DNA from: Melastoma dodecandrum
Taxonomy: Eukaryota > Streptophyta > Magnoliopsida > Myrtales > Melastomataceae
Length of the DNA: 64,000 nt
Direction: 5' to 3'
Assembly: GCA_029817715.1 (NCBI GenBank)
Contig: JARUPY010000083.1
Span: forward strand, 1,178,001-1,242,000
The translations under genes were made by a program, and so were the position numbers. This document shows positions 61,626 to 64,000 of this stretch, piece after piece. Numbering within the stretch: position 1 is the first letter of the stretch; each line of letters opens with the position of its first letter. Under the pieces are notes generated by a model. It had not been told where the DNA came from. It worked only from the letters and a program-made list of their open reading frames with translations, and searched no databases.

Positions 61626-61876
61626 ACAAGCTCATACCTCGAGCCGAAGGACCATTAGATCATTGTTCGCCTATAGAACGGATCACGTCGGAAATATTTG
61701 GCATTACTCACAGGAATTGAGTTTGTGGTCGCCAGTAAGAAGATGCACAATTTTATTGAAACTAAATGCAAGTCTTACAATCTTAATGAACAAAGAAAAC
61801 AGGGCTTACAGCCATTAGAAATGGAAAAAGTGCAAGTGTCGACAACGATGTGGAAATCTGTGACGGCGGAGAACTG

Positions 61877-62030
61877 GTGACGAAGGCCTTGGAAGCTCGC
61901 TCCGTCGGTGGTAGTCGCTGGCGGGGATCTGTGACGAAGGCCCTACGAGCTCACTCCGTCGGTGGTGTCGCTGGCGGAAGATTGACGGCAAAGGCCCTAC
62001 GAGCTCACTCTGTCGGTGGAAGGGTAGTTG
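61877..62030. repeat. Three tandem copies of a ~54-bp unit
   Basis: The unit gtgacgaaggcc...gctc.ctc.gtcggtgg starts at 61877, 61931 and about 61982. It is GC-rich and lies within or next to the LTR-like flank of the right-hand Tat element. Confidence 0.85.
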
Positions 62031-62130
62031 ACCTATAAACCGGGTCAGGGCATCTAATTCCTAAGGTTGACGAACAAACTTCAGAGTTTTTGGCTGTGTA
62101 TGGTCGTGTCTTGTCTTTGGAAACTCCTTT

Positions 62131-62141
62131 GCTATTTATAG
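62131..62141 (-). promoter_or_regulatory. TATA box, probable LTR promoter of the right-hand Tat element
   Basis: The - strand reads ctataaatagc. It faces away from the PMD promoter at 62815, mirroring the 12942/12635 pair of the left element. Confidence 0.4.
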
Positions 62142-62519
62142 AGAGCTCGTACGTGTCTAACACGTAACGAGTGGATCTTGTTACAGATCGTGTCATAGAT
62201 CGTGATCCCTAGTATCGTGGGAGTGTCCCAACAACTTCCCATGAGATACGGGATCACGTTCCTGAAAATTAGAATCGGTTACGATTCTTAACAATCGTGA
62301 TTTTAGGAATAAATAAATTTATTCCCATCTCGTCGACTTGCTTCGTTTGTACGGGCTTTGGCTGCTGTAGTTGCCTTTGTTCAGGATAAGGTCGACTTGA
62401 CCCTATGAGTAGACCTAGCTACTATTGGGTCCTATTGGTAGTCATATCTTAGTGGTGAGTTGACCTAGTCGACTCTATACATGAGTCGTCTTTAGTAACT
62501 CCATTGTGGGTCGACTTCA

Positions 62520-62694
62520 TCATGAGTTAACCCAACCGACCTCGTCATGAGTCGACCTGGGTGACTTTGTCATGAGTTAACCCAGTCGACTTCGTCATGA
62601 GTTAACCCAGTCGACTTCACTATGAGTCGACCTGGGCGACATCGTTCTGAGTTAGCCCAGTCGACTTTGTCATGAGTCGGCCTGGGCGACTTCG
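62520..62694. repeat. 25-bp minisatellite, seven units of two alternating types
   Basis: Seven 25-bp units start at 62520, 62545, 62570, 62595, 62620, 62645 and 62670. Type A has gagttaaccca.tcgact; type B has gagtcgacctgg.cgact. The order is A B A A B A B. Degenerate units extend left to about 62479. The array lies directly upstream of the PMD promoter. Confidence 0.9.
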
Positions 62695-62814
62695 TTCTTA
62701 GGCAGTGTGATGATTCCTGGGCTCTAAGCCCAGGCCCAAAATTATTTACTATGTCAACATAAGCCCCCCTTTTATGCTGGGTTAGCTATGCTGACTTAGC
62801 AAAAAATCACACCC

Positions 62815-62822
62815 TATATAAG
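62815..62822 (+). promoter_or_regulatory. TATA box of the right-hand PMD gene
   Basis: tatataag lies about 150 bp before the ATG at 62969, which itself sits in a favourable aaaaagatgg context. The intervening pyrimidine-rich leader is consistent with a 5' UTR. Confidence 0.6.
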
Positions 62823-62968
62823 GGAGAGTGAGTGTCCTTTTCCCGCCCATCTCCTTACTTGCTCGACACTTCTTCACCTTCCTCCTCAAGAAACCCAGAA
62901 AACCCTCGTTCTTGAAACCCTCCGTCCCTTCCATCTCCTTCACCAAAATCTCTCCGATCTTTAAAAAG

Positions 62969-64000
62969 ATGGCAACTTTCAAAGCCTTCGAACTCCACAA
63001 TGCTCGTGCGGGGCCGGCCGGACCTATTCCGGTCGCGGAAGACCAAGGATCGGGTGTCGCTCTTGGACCCATCTTGCCGGAGCATCTGTTTCCAGAAGTG
63101 GTGCCACTCAACTACCTCATCACAGAGAAGCCTATCCCGGTTTGTCATCCCAACTTTATTAATCCCCTCAACTGGGAGAAGCAGGGGACCTTTTTGTGCT
63201 TCCCTTCTGCTACTAAGGCCGAGATGATAGAGTGGTTAGAGATGTGGGAGGATCATTTTGAAAATCGATTCAGGGACCAGAAGATTCTCAGATTTTTTAG
63301 GATGTCAATAGCTAGTAAGAGCTGTGATCCTAGGGTTTGTGCGGCTATTCTGCCTTTCTGGAACTCCATGGTGAACTGCTTCTATTTCCCAGAAGGCCCT
63401 ATGTCCATCACTTTGGCAGATTTGAAGTTTTTGACCAGGAGCAAGATTAATGGCCGCCCAGTGCGTCAATATGTCCAGGCAGGAGACATTAGTCCAAAGG
63501 GAGCCCTCCAGTATATGAAAGTAGTAAACAAACACTTGCAGATGGCCTCAGTGGGCAAGAAAAAGGGCGAGAAGCGAACGACCGCAGGGTTTGGCGCCCA
63601 GGAAGAGATCGAATTTCTCAGCACCTGGCTGAGCAAATTTGTCTATTGTTTCCCTGGGAAGAAGGTTGGCCACACGTCTCACGCAGTGGCGAACTTTTTG
63701 AGGGAGACTACTGAAGAAGTTGCCTGGGGTCCCTTCATCCTCGGTCTGCTATATCACGATCTGGAGAGGGCGACTTCTCAAATCAAGCCATTCCCAAAGC
63801 ATCCAGCAGGAGGTATGCTTTGGTTGGTCCATCTATGGTCGGCCATGTGGATGCCAGGGTTGACTGGATTCAAGGTCCCCACGACGCCCCCTGAAGCCTT
63901 GTACTATGGGGAGAGCATCTTGAATCGATGCTGCCAGCGCAAAGACCAGTAGCTCTCGACTTCAGTTACTGGCCATATGAAGCATATAGCTGATTTCGTG
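62969..64000 (+). CDS. Plant mobile domain (PMD) protein of a Tat-type element, partial
   Basis: The frame starts MATFKAFELHNARAG at 62969 and stays open for 327 codons to a TAG at 63950-63952. Beyond the stop the same frame continues open to the window edge (LSTSVTGHMKHIADFV), so the TAG looks like a recent nonsense change or the true gene is longer. PMD landmarks are LPFWNSMVNCFYFPEGPMS, LTRSKINGRPVRQY, FLSTWLSKFVYCFPG, FILGLLYHDL and GGMLWLVHLWSAMW. These align one-to-one with the left PMD gene. PMD proteins are related to host MAIN/MAIL proteins. The presumed carrier retroelement would run on - to the right, outside the window. The frame open to 62828 starts at GTG and is not the real start. 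Confidence 0.75.

Noticed and set aside
62520..62694. CRISPR-like array
   Set aside because: The units are contiguous 25-mers without spacers, in plant nuclear DNA; this is a minisatellite.
62828..62968. N-terminal extension of the right PMD frame (47 codons)
   Set aside because: It begins with GTG a few bases after the TATA box and lies in the expected 5' UTR; the ATG at 62969 is better placed.

Overview
The window is flowering-plant nuclear DNA. The evidence is three intron-rich plant housekeeping genes in a bed of nested LTR retrotransposons, a hAT DNA transposon, MULE-like MITEs, a plant-type telo-box, and AT-rich introns and spacers. I cannot name the species. All calls come from reading the sequence; exon boundaries rest on GT-AG sites, phase continuity and recalled family knowledge, not on transcript data.

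Layout. 1-34000 is a transposon graveyard. A gypsy gag remnant (332-1168) is followed by a pol remnant on + (about 4560-8258). This carries the archaeal-type RNase H that marks the Tat lineage. Next comes a long, apparently spliced antisense gene with a plant mobile domain (PMD), running on - from about 12600 to 9254. 14715-20575 holds a gag-protease remnant on -, split by a 3.9 kb hAT element (15981-19913) with clear terminal inverted repeats and an 8-bp target duplication. 23396-26133 is a compact element with two ~700 bp LTRs and only a gag between them; a second gag-only copy lies at 60668-61625. Two decayed chromovirus pol regions lie in opposite orientation (27975-31010 on -, 31690-33230 on +), and both have lost the integrase core.

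35343-58680 is the gene island. VPS39/VAM6 (+, 11 coding exons, 1003 aa) is a HOPS vacuolar-fusion subunit. RRN3 (+, 15 coding exons, 632 aa) is the RNA polymerase I initiation factor and has a telo-box just upstream. A single-RRM RNA-binding protein (-, 6 coding exons, 272 aa) converges on RRN3. VPS39 introns carry a 246 bp MITE and a 640 bp fold-back element whose loop is strongly G-rich on the mRNA-sense strand. A related palindromic element sits just past VPS39.

58700-64000 returns to repeats. It holds a 230 bp tandem duplication, the second gag-only copy, 54-bp and 25-bp tandem arrays, and a second PMD gene (+, 62969 to the window end) in mirror orientation to the first. In both PMD loci a TATA box for the PMD gene faces away from another TATA box that probably belongs to an LTR.

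The three host genes do not form a pathway; they are ordinary neighbours. The most unusual content is the retrotransposon-borne, intron-containing PMD gene present at both ends, the gag-only LTR family, and the G-rich fold-back element in a VPS39 intron.
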